Positions 36,872-45,276 of a stretch of 64,000 nt of DNA are shown here, in pieces. How positions within the stretch are numbered: position 1 is the first letter of the stretch; every line of letters starts with the position of its first letter. The notes below the pieces were generated by a model that searched no databases, had not been told where the DNA came from, and saw only the letters and a program-made list of their open reading frames with translations. Position numbers and translations under genes: made by a program. The DNA lies in assembly GCF_029320955.1 (NCBI RefSeq), contig NZ_CP119757.1, forward strand, positions 868,001-932,000, read 5' to 3'. This stretch comes from Flavobacterium sp. YJ01. GTDB taxonomy: Bacteria; Bacteroidota; Bacteroidia; Flavobacteriales; Flavobacteriaceae.

Positions 36872-37870
36872 ATGAGATCCTATTCAATTCAAGAAATCAA
36901 TGAAGTTATTAATGGCGTAATTTACGGCACTACTTCGCAAACTATTACCGCTACCGAACAATTAGAAAAGGCAACCACTTCTTCAATTTCATTTATTGGA
37001 AACAAGAAATACGAAAAATATTGGTCGGCATCCAATGCTTCGATTGCTGTTGTAAACGAAGATATTTCGATTGAACCTGGAGAAAATCGTGCTTTTATAA
37101 AAGTAAAAAATGCCGATTTGGCAATGTCGCAGATTTTAGCCCTTTTTGCCCTGCCAGCTCCAATCTTTCATAATAATATTCATAAAACTGCAACAATAGA
37201 CGAAACCGCTATAATTGGCGAAGGCGCTAAAATTGGTGCCGGCTGCTACATTGGTCCAAAAGTAGAAATTGGCGCTTATGCAGTAATTTACCCAAATGTT
37301 ACTATTTTAGACGAATCAACAGTCGGAATAAATACCATTATTTGGTCTGGAAGTGTTATTCGTGAGCGTTGCCATATTGGAAATGATTGTATCATTCACC
37401 CAAATGCTACAATTGGTGCAGATGGTTTCGGATTTCGTCCTTGTACGGAAAAAGGATTAGTAAAGATTCCGCAAATCGGAAATGTGATTATTGGCAATGG
37501 TGTAGAGATTGGTGCAAATTCTTGTGTTGACCGCGGAAAATTTAGCTCTACAATTTTAGGAGATGGCTGTAAAATCGATAATTTAGTTCAAATTGGACAT
37601 AATAGTAAACTTGGAAAGTTCTGCATTATGGCTGGAAACAGTGGCTTAGCAGGTTCTGTAACTTTAGGAAACGGAGTTATAATTGGCGGAAGCGCATCTA
37701 TAAAAGACCATACTTGTATTGGAGATGGAGCTGTAATTGGTGCTGGCTCTGGAGTTACAGGAGATGTTCCTGCGGGAAAAACAATGCTAGGTTATCCTGC
37801 CGTTGAAGCTCGTGATGCATTAAAACAATGGGCGATCTTGAAACGAATGGTTTGTGCTACAAAAAAATAA
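36872..37870 (+). CDS. LpxD-like UDP-3-O-acylglucosamine N-acyltransferase
   Basis: 332 residues from the ATG at 36872 ([12 protein letters not shown]). The N-terminal uridine-binding region ([21 protein letters not shown]) is followed by a left-handed beta helix of hexapeptide repeats, with the LpxD signature [13 protein letters not shown] and the catalytic histidine region [12 protein letters not shown]. LpxD adds the N-linked 3-hydroxyacyl chain during lipid A synthesis. The canonical lpxD of Bacteroidota usually sits with lpxC and lpxA, which are absent here. This could therefore be a second LpxD, perhaps for another acylation. It is monocistronic. Confidence 0.88.
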   Translation: MRSYSIQEINEVINGVIYGTTSQTITATEQLEKATTSSISFIGNKKYEKYWSASNASIAVVNEDISIEPGENRAFIKVKNADLAMSQILALFALPAPIFHNNIHKTATIDETAIIGEGAKIGAGCYIGPKVEIGAYAVIYPNVTILDESTVGINTIIWSGSVIRERCHIGNDCIIHPNATIGADGFGFRPCTEKGLVKIPQIGNVIIGNGVEIGANSCVDRGKFSSTILGDGCKIDNLVQIGHNSKLGKFCIMAGNSGLAGSVTLGNGVIIGGSASIKDHTCIGDGAVIGAGSGVTGDVPAGKTMLGYPAVEARDALKQWAILKRMVCATKK

Positions 37871-37887
37871 AATTAACATATAAATAT

Positions 37888-37919
37888 AAAAAACATCCGC
37901 TACAACGGATGTTTTTTGT
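37888..37919. terminator. Bidirectional terminator
   Basis: Stem AAAAAACATCCG / CGGATGTTTTTT with a six-base loop. It serves the LpxD-like gene and the convergent TetR-linked operon. Confidence 0.9.
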
Positions 37920-37920
37920 T

Positions 37921-38127
37921 TTATAAAGCTTCACATTCAAAGCCAATAACTTTCATCAAGAAAATTACTTTTTCGATAATATCATCTTTACATTCAAATC
38001 TTAGAATATTATCGCAATCTTCGAGATCAAAATTCCACTTAGAATCTGGAAATAATCGATTCAGTTTAGGCGTTATTTTCTTCACTTTCGAAATACTATC
38101 AACATTTGTTTTGAATACAAAAATCAT
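37921..38127 (-). CDS. Small HMA-like protein, function unknown
   Basis: 68 residues without signal or membrane segment. Predicted beta-alpha-beta-beta-alpha-beta order (MIFVFKTNVDSISKVKKITPKLNRLF, WNFDLEDCDNILRFECK, IIEKVIFLMKVIGFECEAL) fits a ferredoxin-like fold of the heavy-metal-associated type, but the CxxC metal site is missing. It is the last gene of a three-gene operon, four bases after the DUF3817 gene, downstream of a TetR operator. Function unknown. Confidence 0.75.
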   Translation of the reverse strand: MIFVFKTNVDSISKVKKITPKLNRLFPDSKWNFDLEDCDNILRFECKDDIIEKVIFLMKVIGFECEAL

Positions 38128-38131
38128 GTTT

Positions 38132-38443
38132 TTATTCGTTTTTAATTTTACTTAAAATTTTATAATCGATATAAAAAGTTCCAAATGGTATTATACAAGC
38201 CAAGAGAACTTTCCATGTTATATCCTTAAATTTCCAATTCTGCTCTACTCCAACACTTATTGCATTAAATATAAAAAGCAGAAATAAAGCACCGTGAATT
38301 GTTCCTACTGATCTTGTTAAAAATGGCATTTCAAAAACATATTTCATTGGCATTGCTATAAAAAGCAAGATCAAAAGTGATGTTCCTTCAAAGAATCCAA
38401 TAATTCGTAAACGTCCGGTATTTGTTAGAAATAAATTTTTCAT
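38132..38443 (-). CDS. DUF3817 membrane protein
   Basis: 103 residues with three hydrophobic helices, matching DUF3817: LRIIGFFEGTSLLILLFIAMPMKY (about 12-35), VGTIHGALFLLFIFNAI (about 46-62) and ITWKVLLACIIPFGTFYIDYKIL (about 75-97). The family occurs next to small transporters or alone and has no known reaction. It lies two bases after the preceding membrane gene and four before the HMA-like gene, so all three are probably one transcript under the TetR regulator. Confidence 0.85.
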   Translation of the reverse strand: MKNLFLTNTGRLRIIGFFEGTSLLILLFIAMPMKYVFEMPFLTRSVGTIHGALFLLFIFNAISVGVEQNWKFKDITWKVLLACIIPFGTFYIDYKILSKIKNE

Positions 38444-38445
38444 AA

Positions 38446-38904
38446 TTATCTAAAATAAGGTCGGTTAGCAAAAGGTGAAAACGGCCACGGAATGGCAATG
38501 AAAATGATTAATAAAGCGATGGAAAACCAAACCAGCATCGTTTTGAATTTCTGCTCATCAGAAAATTTTCTTTTCGCTAAAGCGGAACCAATTGTAATAA
38601 AGATTATTGCAATCAACATCAAAAAGATATGAATTAGACCAAAAAATGAAGCATCCAAATTTTGAAATTCTTCTTTATAGTTTCTCCAGAAATATTTCAC
38701 AATTGGACTCTGTAGATAAACCAATATTCCAAAAAGAAGCTGAATATGAGCAATTGTAGCCGTCCAATGACGCAGCAAATTATCTTTTTTAGTGAAAGGA
38801 AGTTTTTGAGAATAGCCTTTATAAGCAATAAAAATAGAATATAATAAGCTCAACAATACAAGCCATCGCATGAAAGAATGGCCAACTAAAAGCGTTTGAT
38901 ACAT
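38446..38904 (-). CDS. Four-helix membrane protein, first gene of the TetR-linked operon
   Basis: 152 residues from the ATG at 38904 (MYQTLLVGHSFMRWLVLLSLL), chosen because a -7 element and operator lie just upstream and eight earlier codons are unsupported. Four hydrophobic helices (about 10-30, 50-70, 85-110, 122-142). Histidines sit near helix ends (GHSFMRW, RHWTATIAHIQ, LIHIFLML), recalling small cytochrome b-like bundles, but heme binding is only a possibility. It heads a three-gene operon with DUF3817 and an HMA-like protein. Confidence 0.75.
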   Translation of the reverse strand: MYQTLLVGHSFMRWLVLLSLLYSIFIAYKGYSQKLPFTKKDNLLRHWTATIAHIQLLFGILVYLQSPIVKYFWRNYKEEFQNLDASFFGLIHIFLMLIAIIFITIGSALAKRKFSDEQKFKTMLVWFSIALLIIFIAIPWPFSPFANRPYFR

Positions 38905-38925
38905 TGTTTTTTGATTTAGACAATG

Positions 38926-38933
38926 CAAATATA
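38926..38933 (-). promoter_or_regulatory. -7 element of the TetR-linked operon
   Basis: Reverse-strand TATATTTG, an exact consensus match, 21 nt before the ATG. The palindromic operator covers the region upstream where RNA polymerase would contact the -33 element. Confidence 0.7.
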
Positions 38934-38937
38934 TTTA

Positions 38938-38961
38938 AAAACATACTAATTAGTATGTTTT
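38938..38961. promoter_or_regulatory. Probable TetR operator 1
   Basis: A perfect 24-bp palindrome with core CATACTAATTAGTATG (38942-38957) and A4/T4 ends. It lies between the start of the membrane-protein operon and the tetR stop codon, against the -7 element at 38926-38933. Confidence 0.8.
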
Positions 38962-38973
38962 TGAAAAATAATT

Positions 38974-39564
38974 TTATTTCAAACCATTCAAATAACTCTT
39001 AAGTTCCTTTAAATAAATCAGATAAGAAGAATTATCATTTTGAAGTTTTCCGAAATTTCTTATTCCCCAATAGCCAGATAAGATAAAAAATGCGACCTGT
39101 TCACCGATAATATCTTTACGAATCAAGCCAGATTTCTTTCCTTTTTCAATTGAACTTATGATGGTTGTTTTCCACAAATCGACCAATTCAGTTAATGCTT
39201 CACTAAATTTCGTATTCCAAGGCGTCATTTCCTGCGTTAGGTTTCCGACTGGACAGCCATATTTTACTTGTAAAAAAGGATCTTCCAACAACAAATAAGA
39301 AATCATATTATAAAAATCTTCAATCGGATTTTGAGATGCTTCTGTTGGTTTTATAAAATGCTCCTGCATTGTTGGTTTCAGAATTTCTTCAATAATAGCA
39401 ATTCCCATTTCATCTTTAGTTTTGAAATGGTAATAAAAAGCTCCTTTTGTAACCTGAGTTGTAGCAATAATTTCATCAATACTTGTAGTTTGATATCCTT
39501 TCGTATAAATCAATTCAAATGCTTTATGAAGAATGGTAAGTCTTGTATTTGCTGCTTTAGACAT
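38974..39564 (-). CDS. TetR/AcrR family transcriptional regulator
   Basis: 196 residues. The N-terminal helix-turn-helix is clear (TTSIDEIIATTQVTKGAFYYHFKTKDEMG, about 27-55), preceded by the usual first helix RLTILHKAFELIYTKGY. The C-terminal ligand domain is variable and resembles the TetR_C group with ending GYWGIRNFGKLQ. Two copies of ATACTAATTAGTAT, one just upstream of its own start and one before the next operon, suggest that it represses itself and the three small genes downstream. The inducer is unknown. Confidence 0.9.
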   Translation of the reverse strand: MSKAANTRLTILHKAFELIYTKGYQTTSIDEIIATTQVTKGAFYYHFKTKDEMGIAIIEEILKPTMQEHFIKPTEASQNPIEDFYNMISYLLLEDPFLQVKYGCPVGNLTQEMTPWNTKFSEALTELVDLWKTTIISSIEKGKKSGLIRKDIIGEQVAFFILSGYWGIRNFGKLQNDNSSYLIYLKELKSYLNGLK

Positions 39565-39568
39565 AAAA

Positions 39569-39582
39569 ATACTAATTAGTAT
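39569..39582. promoter_or_regulatory. Probable TetR operator 2 (autoregulatory)
   Basis: ATACTAATTAGTAT, the same 14-bp core as operator 1, four bases upstream of the tetR start codon. A 7-of-8 -7-like TTAATTTG lies just upstream on the reverse strand. Confidence 0.8.
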
Positions 39583-39620
39583 GAAACAACAAATTAAAGA
39601 AAAATAATTGGGTTATAATT

Positions 39621-39768
39621 TTTAAACACATAGAAACACAGATTCAGAATATGTAAAAAGGCGTTTCACTTATTGCAACAAACATAGTTATACTCGCTAT
39701 GTGTTAGAAACTAGTTTCTTTTTATTTCCTTTTTTAAATTATAAATTCTATGTTTCTATGTGTTTAAA
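39621..39768. repeat. Nested inverted repeat and dispersed GGCGTTTCACTT repeat, copy 2
   Basis: Perfect 18-bp arms TTTAAACACATAGAAACA (39621-39638) and its complement (39751-39768). Between them an inner pair ACATAG/CTATGT surrounds a short loop, and GGCGTTTCACTTATTGCAAC matches 22193-22213. The rest of the gap to the carboxylase gene has no recognisable gene. Confidence 0.8.
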
Positions 39769-39863
39769 TAAAAACAGCAACTAACTTCATCACAAAGCAA
39801 TCGGTTTATTTCAATCGATTTTGTAAATTAGCCAACACTATTTTATAAAATCAATACTATATC

Positions 39864-41492
39864 ATGGATTTAAACTTCAATAAAAACGAAGATCACAATA
39901 AACTACTCCTTTCAGAATTAAAACAAAAATTTGCCAAAGTAAAATTGGGCGGCGGCGAAAAGCGAATCGAAAAACTGCATGCTGAAGGCAAAATGACCGC
40001 TCGCGAAAGAATTGCTTATTTATTGGATGAAAATGCTAAAAGTATTGAGGTTGGAGGTTTTGCTGGAGAAGGTATGTATCCAGAACACGGCGGTTGTCCG
40101 TCTGGAGGCGTCGTTGTAAAAATTGGATATATTAAAGGAAAACAATGCATTGTTGTTGCCAATGATGCTACTGTAAAAGCTGGAGCTTGGTTTCCAATTA
40201 CGGGAAAGAAAAACCTTCGCGCACAGGAAATAGCCATGGAAAACCGACTTCCAATTATTTATCTTGTCGACAGCGCTGGAGTTTATCTTCCAATGCAGGA
40301 TGAAATTTTTCCAGATAAAGAACATTTCGGACGTATTTTTAGAAATAATGCGCAAATGAGCAGTATGGGAATTACCCAAATTGCAGCCGTTATGGGAAGC
40401 TGTGTTGCGGGTGGTGCTTATCTTCCAATTATGAGTGACGAAGCTTTAATCGTTGACAAAACAGGAAGTATTTTCCTTGCGGGAAGTTATTTGGTAAAAG
40501 CAGCAATTGGCGAAACCATCGATAACGAAACTCTTGGCGGCGCTACAACTCATTGTGAAATTTCAGGTGTAACCGATTATAAAGCGAAAGACGACAAAGA
40601 CGCTTTAGATAAAATTAAAAATATTGTAGATAAAATTGGTGATTTTGATAAAGCTGGTTACAGCCGAATCAAATCAGAAAAACCAGCTTTAGAGCCAAAT
40701 GATATTTACGGAATTCTTCCAAAAGCCAGAACTGAACAATATGATATGATGGAAATCATTAAACGTTTGGTTGATAATTCAGAATTTGAAGCTTACAAAG
40801 ACGGCTACGGACAATCACTAATTACCGGTTATGCCAGAATTGACGGTTGGGCAGTTGGAATTGTTGCCAATCAAAGAAAAGTGGTAAAAACAAAAAAGGG
40901 CGAAATGCAATTTGGAGGAGTAATTTATTCTGATAGCGCCGATAAAGCTACTCGTTTTATAGCAAATTGTAATCAGAAAAAAATTCCGTTGGTGTTTTTA
41001 CAAGATGTTACTGGTTTTATGGTTGGTTCAAAGTCTGAACATGGCGGTATTATTAAAGACGGTGCTAAAATGGTAAATGCGGTGAGTAATTCTGTAGTTC
41101 CTAAATTTACCGTTATTGTCGGAAACTCTTATGGAGCCGGAAATTATGCCATGTGCGGAAAAGCGTATGATCCGAGATTGATTTTTGCGTGGCCAAGCGC
41201 TGAGTTAGCCGTTATGGGAGGAACTCAAGCCGCAAAAGTTTTAGCACAAATTGAAGCTTCTTCGCTTAAAGCGAAAGGAGAAATGGTTGATGAGGAGAAA
41301 GAAACTGAACTTTTCAATAAAATAAAGGCACGCTACGACGAACAAACTTCTCCTTACTATGCAGCTTCTAGATTGTGGACAGATGCTATCATCGATCCTT
41401 TAGATACTAGAACCTGGATCTCAATGGGAATCGAAGCTGCGAACCACGCTCCTATTCAAAAACCATTTAATTTGGGTGTAATTCAAGTTTAG
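39864..41492 (+). CDS. Acyl-CoA carboxylase beta subunit (methylcrotonyl-CoA type)
   Basis: 542 residues of the carboxyltransferase family, which moves the carboxyl group from biotin to an acyl-CoA. The N-terminal half has GKMTARERIAYLLDE and the crotonase-like GGCPSGGVVV region. The C-terminal half has FLQDVTGFMVGSKSEHGGIIKDGAKM and NSYGAGNYAMCGKAYDPRLIFAWPSAELAVMGG, closer to methylcrotonyl-CoA carboxylase beta than to propionyl-CoA carboxylase. Leucine degradation is therefore the best guess. The biotin-carrying alpha subunit is not adjacent, so partner and substrate are inferred. Confidence 0.88.
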   Translation: MDLNFNKNEDHNKLLLSELKQKFAKVKLGGGEKRIEKLHAEGKMTARERIAYLLDENAKSIEVGGFAGEGMYPEHGGCPSGGVVVKIGYIKGKQCIVVANDATVKAGAWFPITGKKNLRAQEIAMENRLPIIYLVDSAGVYLPMQDEIFPDKEHFGRIFRNNAQMSSMGITQIAAVMGSCVAGGAYLPIMSDEALIVDKTGSIFLAGSYLVKAAIGETIDNETLGGATTHCEISGVTDYKAKDDKDALDKIKNIVDKIGDFDKAGYSRIKSEKPALEPNDIYGILPKARTEQYDMMEIIKRLVDNSEFEAYKDGYGQSLITGYARIDGWAVGIVANQRKVVKTKKGEMQFGGVIYSDSADKATRFIANCNQKKIPLVFLQDVTGFMVGSKSEHGGIIKDGAKMVNAVSNSVVPKFTVIVGNSYGAGNYAMCGKAYDPRLIFAWPSAELAVMGGTQAAKVLAQIEASSLKAKGEMVDEEKETELFNKIKARYDEQTSPYYAASRLWTDAIIDPLDTRTWISMGIEAANHAPIQKPFNLGVIQV

Positions 41493-41612
41493 AATTAAGA
41501 ATTCTCAATAATACGTTAAATAAAAAGCAAAAAACTTATTTTCAAGCTGTTTAAAATACACATATCATTAAAAATTAGTAACTTAGTATATAATTTTTAA
41601 TCACACAGCATC

Positions 41613-42035
41613 ATGGAAAATGTAAAAAGTTTGAATAAATGGGCGAATTCGCACACTTATTTACCAGTTGATTTAGTACGTATTGTTTTGGGTGGATTTT
41701 TATTTATGAAAGGTGTCTCGTTTGTCACTAATATTCAATACCTGCATGATTTAATTTCCCCTATAGATAAATTTGGAGGAGGAATGTTTATGCTGCATTA
41801 CATTGCTCCTGCTCATATGATTGGTGGTATAATGATTATTTTTGGGCTATTGACACGTTGGGCTATCGCGGCTCAATTGCCTATTTTATTTGGTGCAGTT
41901 CTCGTAAACTTCATGGGAAAAATGCAATCTGAAAGTTTAATTTTAGCATTAATCGTTTTATTTATCTGCATTTTCTTTCTCTTTTACGGAAGTGGCAAAC
42001 ATTCTGCAGATTATTATTTTAAAATGCAACAATAA
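41613..42035 (+). CDS. DoxX family membrane protein
   Basis: 140 residues with four hydrophobic helices and the DoxX pattern: LVRIVLGGFLFMKGVSFVTN (about 21-40), IAPAHMIGGIMIIFGLLTRWAIAAQLPILFGAVLVN (about 65-105) and ALIVLFICIFFLFYGSGKHSADYY. Family members include quinol-linked and thiosulfate-linked proteins, but most are uncharacterised. It stands alone and ends at a strong terminator. Role unknown. Confidence 0.85.
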   Translation: MENVKSLNKWANSHTYLPVDLVRIVLGGFLFMKGVSFVTNIQYLHDLISPIDKFGGGMFMLHYIAPAHMIGGIMIIFGLLTRWAIAAQLPILFGAVLVNFMGKMQSESLILALIVLFICIFFLFYGSGKHSADYYFKMQQ

Positions 42036-42042
42036 CATCTTA

Positions 42043-42082
42043 AATCCTCAGTTTTTTAAATAAAATACTGAGGATTTTTTTT
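42043..42082 (+). terminator. Terminator of the DoxX gene
   Basis: Stem AATCCTCAG / CTGAGGATT with a 16-nt loop and a run of eight T. Confidence 0.85.
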
Positions 42083-42142
42083 GAGTGTTAATTAATTCTA
42101 TAAAATTTCATTAATTGTGTTTTATGACTTAAATTCGCCGAC

Positions 42143-42490
42143 ATGAATTGGATTCGTAAAACCGTTGTATTTATTGCACTTTTGATTGCAGGTTTGTTTG
42201 CTTATCAGGCAGACACAGCCTCTGTGCACATAAATGAGACACAAAAAACGGATTCTAATTTCTGCAAAGAAATTGGAGATTCATCTGCATTTATACAGCC
42301 GCAAGGAAGTTATCAGTTTGCAGCGAATATCAAAACCACTTCATCTGGGATATTAAAGTGTTTAGATTCTTTTCTACCTCTTATCCCACAACATCAAACA
42401 GTTACATCTACTTCAGCATACACAAAACTATTTACTACTCAAAGTAAAAAAGTTTCAGTCATACTTTATGCTTTCCATTTTTTCTGGTAA
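42143..42490 (+). CDS. Hypothetical exported or membrane-anchored protein
   Basis: I do not recognise this 115-residue protein. It starts with a typical signal or anchor (MNWIRKTVVFIALLIAGLFAYQADTA), after which the sequence is polar, with two cysteines (NFCKEIG near residue 41, ILKCLDSF near 73). It ends VSVILYAFHFFW, possibly a second membrane-touching segment. It may be a component of an operon with the next gene, which begins about 100 bp downstream. No family assigned. Confidence 0.6.
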   Translation: MNWIRKTVVFIALLIAGLFAYQADTASVHINETQKTDSNFCKEIGDSSAFIQPQGSYQFAANIKTTSSGILKCLDSFLPLIPQHQTVTSTSAYTKLFTTQSKKVSVILYAFHFFW

Positions 42491-42587
42491 ATAAAATTTG
42501 ATTTTAGACGAAGATTATTCTTCAAACTATAACCGCTTTCTAACGAAAAGCCGGTGTATATCATTTATTTATTTCATTAAAAACATT

Positions 42588-43064
42588 ATGGAAACTACAA
42601 CAACCATTATGGGTATTGTGATTTTAATTATTGTCGCAATTCCAGTATATTTTTCTGCACGTTCAAGCGCTGCAAGTAAATCGAGAATTTTAAATATTAA
42701 AAAGAGATTTAATCCTTCTAATCCAGAAAGTTTTGATTTGACAGAATCGATCAACAATAAAACATTAACACTGGATCAAAAAAATAATAAATTCATTCTG
42801 ATGAATTTCAATCCAAATCAGCAAGAATCAATTTTTGTTGATTTAAATACTATTGATTCATGTAAATTAATTCCAACTACAGACGCACATTCGAATACCA
42901 TTATTAAAATTGATTTCGAATTTCAGGACAAAGAAACATCTAAAAAGATAATAATTCCATTCTATGATTTTGATGACGACCGCATCAAACAGATTAGTGT
43001 CTATCAAGATCATCAGTTTGCAAAAAAATGGCTTAAAATCATCCAAGATTCTATTTCAAGTTAG
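42588..43064 (+). CDS. Hypothetical single-pass membrane protein
   Basis: 158 residues from the ATG at 42588 (METTTTIMGIVILIIVAIPVYF), chosen because it begins right before the one membrane helix (about 6-24); an upstream extension of 30 codons is not supported. The remaining domain is predicted to be beta-rich (KTLTLDQKNNKFILMNF, QESIFVDLNTIDSCKLIP, IIKIDFEFQDKETSKKIIIPFYDF), which recalls PH-like signalling domains, and ends in a helix (HQFAKKWLKIIQDSI). Function unknown. Followed by a strong terminator. Confidence 0.65.
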   Translation: METTTTIMGIVILIIVAIPVYFSARSSAASKSRILNIKKRFNPSNPESFDLTESINNKTLTLDQKNNKFILMNFNPNQQESIFVDLNTIDSCKLIPTTDAHSNTIIKIDFEFQDKETSKKIIIPFYDFDDDRIKQISVYQDHQFAKKWLKIIQDSISS

Positions 43065-43080
43065 TTATTTAATTCAATTA

Positions 43081-43111
43081 AAGAGGCTCAAATTTGAGCC
43101 TCTTTTTTTTT
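43081..43111 (+). terminator. Terminator before hemN
   Basis: Stem AAGAGGCTCAAA / TTTGAGCCTCTT with T8 after it; read-through into hemN is therefore unlikely. Confidence 0.9.
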
Positions 43112-43120
43112 GCCCTTTAC

Positions 43121-43134
43121 ATGATATTTGTCAT
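43121..43134. promoter_or_regulatory. Fnr-type activator box of hemN
   Basis: ATGATATTTGTCAT, an imperfect palindrome with half-sites ATGAyA. Its centre (43127.5) lies exactly 29.5 nt from the first base of the -7 element TAATTTTG at 43157-43164. Identical geometry occurs upstream of ccoS and ccoI. Confidence 0.75.
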
Positions 43135-43156
43135 TTTATCTCCGTCGTTGAAGTTT

Positions 43157-43164
43157 TAATTTTG
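43157..43164 (+). promoter_or_regulatory. -7 element of hemN
   Basis: TAATTTTG, an exact consensus match, 22 nt upstream of the ATG. No TTG at a normal -33 distance, as expected for an activator-dependent promoter. Confidence 0.7.
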
Positions 43165-43185
43165 ATGTAAACTAAATCCGTCATT

Positions 43186-44550
43186 ATGAAAATCTCTTTG
43201 ACACAAAAGTACAATGTCCCAGGTCCAAGATATACAAGCTATCCGACAGTTCCGTATTGGAATGAGGCTGATTTTACAACCGAAAAATGGATTACTTCTT
43301 TGCAAAAATCATTCTCAGAAAGCAATTCAAAAAACGGAATTAGTTTATACATTCATCTGCCTTTCTGTGAAAGCATGTGTACTTTTTGCGGATGCAATAA
43401 ACGCATTACCAAAAACCATTCTGTTGAAGAAACCTATATTAAGGCGCTTTTAAAAGAATGGCATTTATATTGCAAAATACTTCCAGAAAAACCTGTTATT
43501 AAAGAAATACATTTAGGCGGAGGAACTCCGACTTTTTTTTCTAAAGAAAATCTGGAATTGCTTATCAATGGAATTTTCAGTTATGCGATAAAATCAGAAA
43601 ATCACGAATTTAGTTTTGAAGGGCATCCAAATAATACGACTCACGAACAGCTAAAAAAATTATATGATTTAGGCTTTCGCCGAGTAAGTTTTGGTGTTCA
43701 GGATTATTCTGCTACTGTTCAAAAAGCCATTAATAGAATACAGCCTTTTCATAATGTTGCCAAAGTTACCTTTTGGGCAAAAGAAATAGGTTATACTTCT
43801 ATTGGTCACGATATTATTTTTGGACTTCCATTTCAAACTATTGAAGATGTTATCGATACGGTTGAAAAGACAAATTCTCTAAAACCAGACCGTTTAGCTT
43901 TTTACAGCTACGCTCACGTGCCTTGGATTAAAGGAAATGGACAGCGCGGTTTTAATGAAGAAAATCTGCCGAAAGATGCCGAAAAAAGACAGCTTTACGA
44001 AATAGGAAAAAAACTGCTTTCGCAAAATGGTTATCATGAAATAGGAATGGATCATTTTGCTTTAGAAACAGATAGTTTATTTAAAGCAGCTCATAATGGT
44101 AATTTACACAGAAATTTTATGGGATACAGTGCTTCTAAAACACAAGTTATGATTGGTTTGGGAGTTTCTTCCATTAGTGACAGCTGGTATAGTTTTGCTC
44201 AAAACACTAAAAATCTAGAAGATTATTATCAATTATTAGAATGGGACAAACTTCCTGTCGTAAAAGGACACATTTTAAATGAAGAAGATTTAATTATTAG
44301 AAAACATATTCTGAATTTAACCTGTGAACTTCAAACTTCGTGGACAAAAGACTCTTTAAATTTTAATGAACTTCCTGAAGTTTTAATTGCTTTAAAAGAA
44401 ATAGAAAATGATGGTTTAATTGTCATTGAAGAAAATTCAATTAAAATTACAGAAGAAGGAAGACCTTTTGTACGTAACATCTGCATGGCTTTTGACTTGC
44501 ATCTAAAAAGAAAGTCACCGGAAACAAATCTGTTTTCGATGACTGTATAA
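43186..44550 (+). CDS. hemN: Oxygen-independent coproporphyrinogen III oxidase
   Basis: This radical SAM enzyme makes protoporphyrinogen IX without oxygen. 454 residues. The iron-sulfur ligands are Cys61, Cys65 and Cys68 in LPFCESMCTFCGCN, with the extra cysteine of true HemN following. SAM-binding segments EIHLGGGTPTFF and GVQDYSATVQKAINRIQ are present, and the C-terminal domain has the HemN phrase MDHFALETDSLF. Heme is needed for the cbb3 oxidase encoded on the opposite strand 17 bp away. An Fnr-type box upstream suggests low-oxygen induction. Confidence 0.95.
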   Translation: MKISLTQKYNVPGPRYTSYPTVPYWNEADFTTEKWITSLQKSFSESNSKNGISLYIHLPFCESMCTFCGCNKRITKNHSVEETYIKALLKEWHLYCKILPEKPVIKEIHLGGGTPTFFSKENLELLINGIFSYAIKSENHEFSFEGHPNNTTHEQLKKLYDLGFRRVSFGVQDYSATVQKAINRIQPFHNVAKVTFWAKEIGYTSIGHDIIFGLPFQTIEDVIDTVEKTNSLKPDRLAFYSYAHVPWIKGNGQRGFNEENLPKDAEKRQLYEIGKKLLSQNGYHEIGMDHFALETDSLFKAAHNGNLHRNFMGYSASKTQVMIGLGVSSISDSWYSFAQNTKNLEDYYQLLEWDKLPVVKGHILNEEDLIIRKHILNLTCELQTSWTKDSLNFNELPEVLIALKEIENDGLIVIEENSIKITEEGRPFVRNICMAFDLHLKRKSPETNLFSMTV

Positions 44551-44567
44551 TTAAGTAAGATATATTT

Positions 44568-45269
44568 TTAATGACAGTTTGGAGTCTGTTGCACAAATAA
44601 ACTCATATTAGATGGTGAAATATAAGGAATTCCAAGTCCCAATCCTCTAAGAATAAAAAGGACTCCAATTATAACTGCAACATACGGAATTGCCTTTTGG
44701 ATTTTATTTCTGAAAGGCAATTTTAGTAATGAATTTACATAAACTACAATTGTCATCAACGGTATTGTTCCTATTCCGAATAAAAGCATATAAAGAATAC
44801 CAAAACCTGCACTCTGCATTGCAATTGCACCAAATAATGCAACGTAAACCATTCCGCATGGTAAAAAGCCATTAAGCAACCCAATTGTAAAAAGAGATTT
44901 ATAACTTTTGTTTTTAAACTGGCTTCCTAAATTTGATTTGATTTTTGAAATGATTTTGTAAACAGGTTTTGAAAAATTATAATTTGCAAATTTCTTCTCC
45001 GGAATTAAAACCACAATAATCATGATTACACCGATTATTATGGACATTTTTTGCTGTAATCCGGCAAGAAAAAAGCCTCTTCCTAATAATCCAAAAATTA
45101 ATCCGATTGTAGCGTAAGCCGTTAAACGACCGAAATGATATGTCATGATCTGCGTTACCTTTTTTGCTTCATTTTGTCTGTCTACAGGAAGCATCATAGC
45201 AATCGGTCCGCACATTCCAACGCAATGCAGACTACTGATAAGACCTAAAAAGAATGCTGAGAATAACAT
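44568..45269 (-). CDS. Sulfite exporter TauE/SafE family protein, last gene of the cbb3 operon
   Basis: 233 residues with about six membrane helices. An N-terminal LHCVGMCGPIAMML and a central LLNGFLPCGMVYVALFG each supply cysteines in a pattern seen in CcdA/DsbD-like and UreH-like proteins. The C-terminus ends in TPNCH. Its conserved place at the end of cco operons suggests a role in copper delivery or redox maturation of the oxidase, but sulfur export cannot be excluded. The stop is only 17 bp from that of convergent hemN, with no clear terminator between. Confidence 0.82.
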   Translation of the reverse strand: MLFSAFFLGLISSLHCVGMCGPIAMMLPVDRQNEAKKVTQIMTYHFGRLTAYATIGLIFGLLGRGFFLAGLQQKMSIIIGVIMIIVVLIPEKKFANYNFSKPVYKIISKIKSNLGSQFKNKSYKSLFTIGLLNGFLPCGMVYVALFGAIAMQSAGFGILYMLLFGIGTIPLMTIVVYVNSLLKLPFRNKIQKAIPYVAVIIGVLFILRGLGLGIPYISPSNMSLFVQQTPNCH

Positions 45270-45276
45270 TTTGAGA

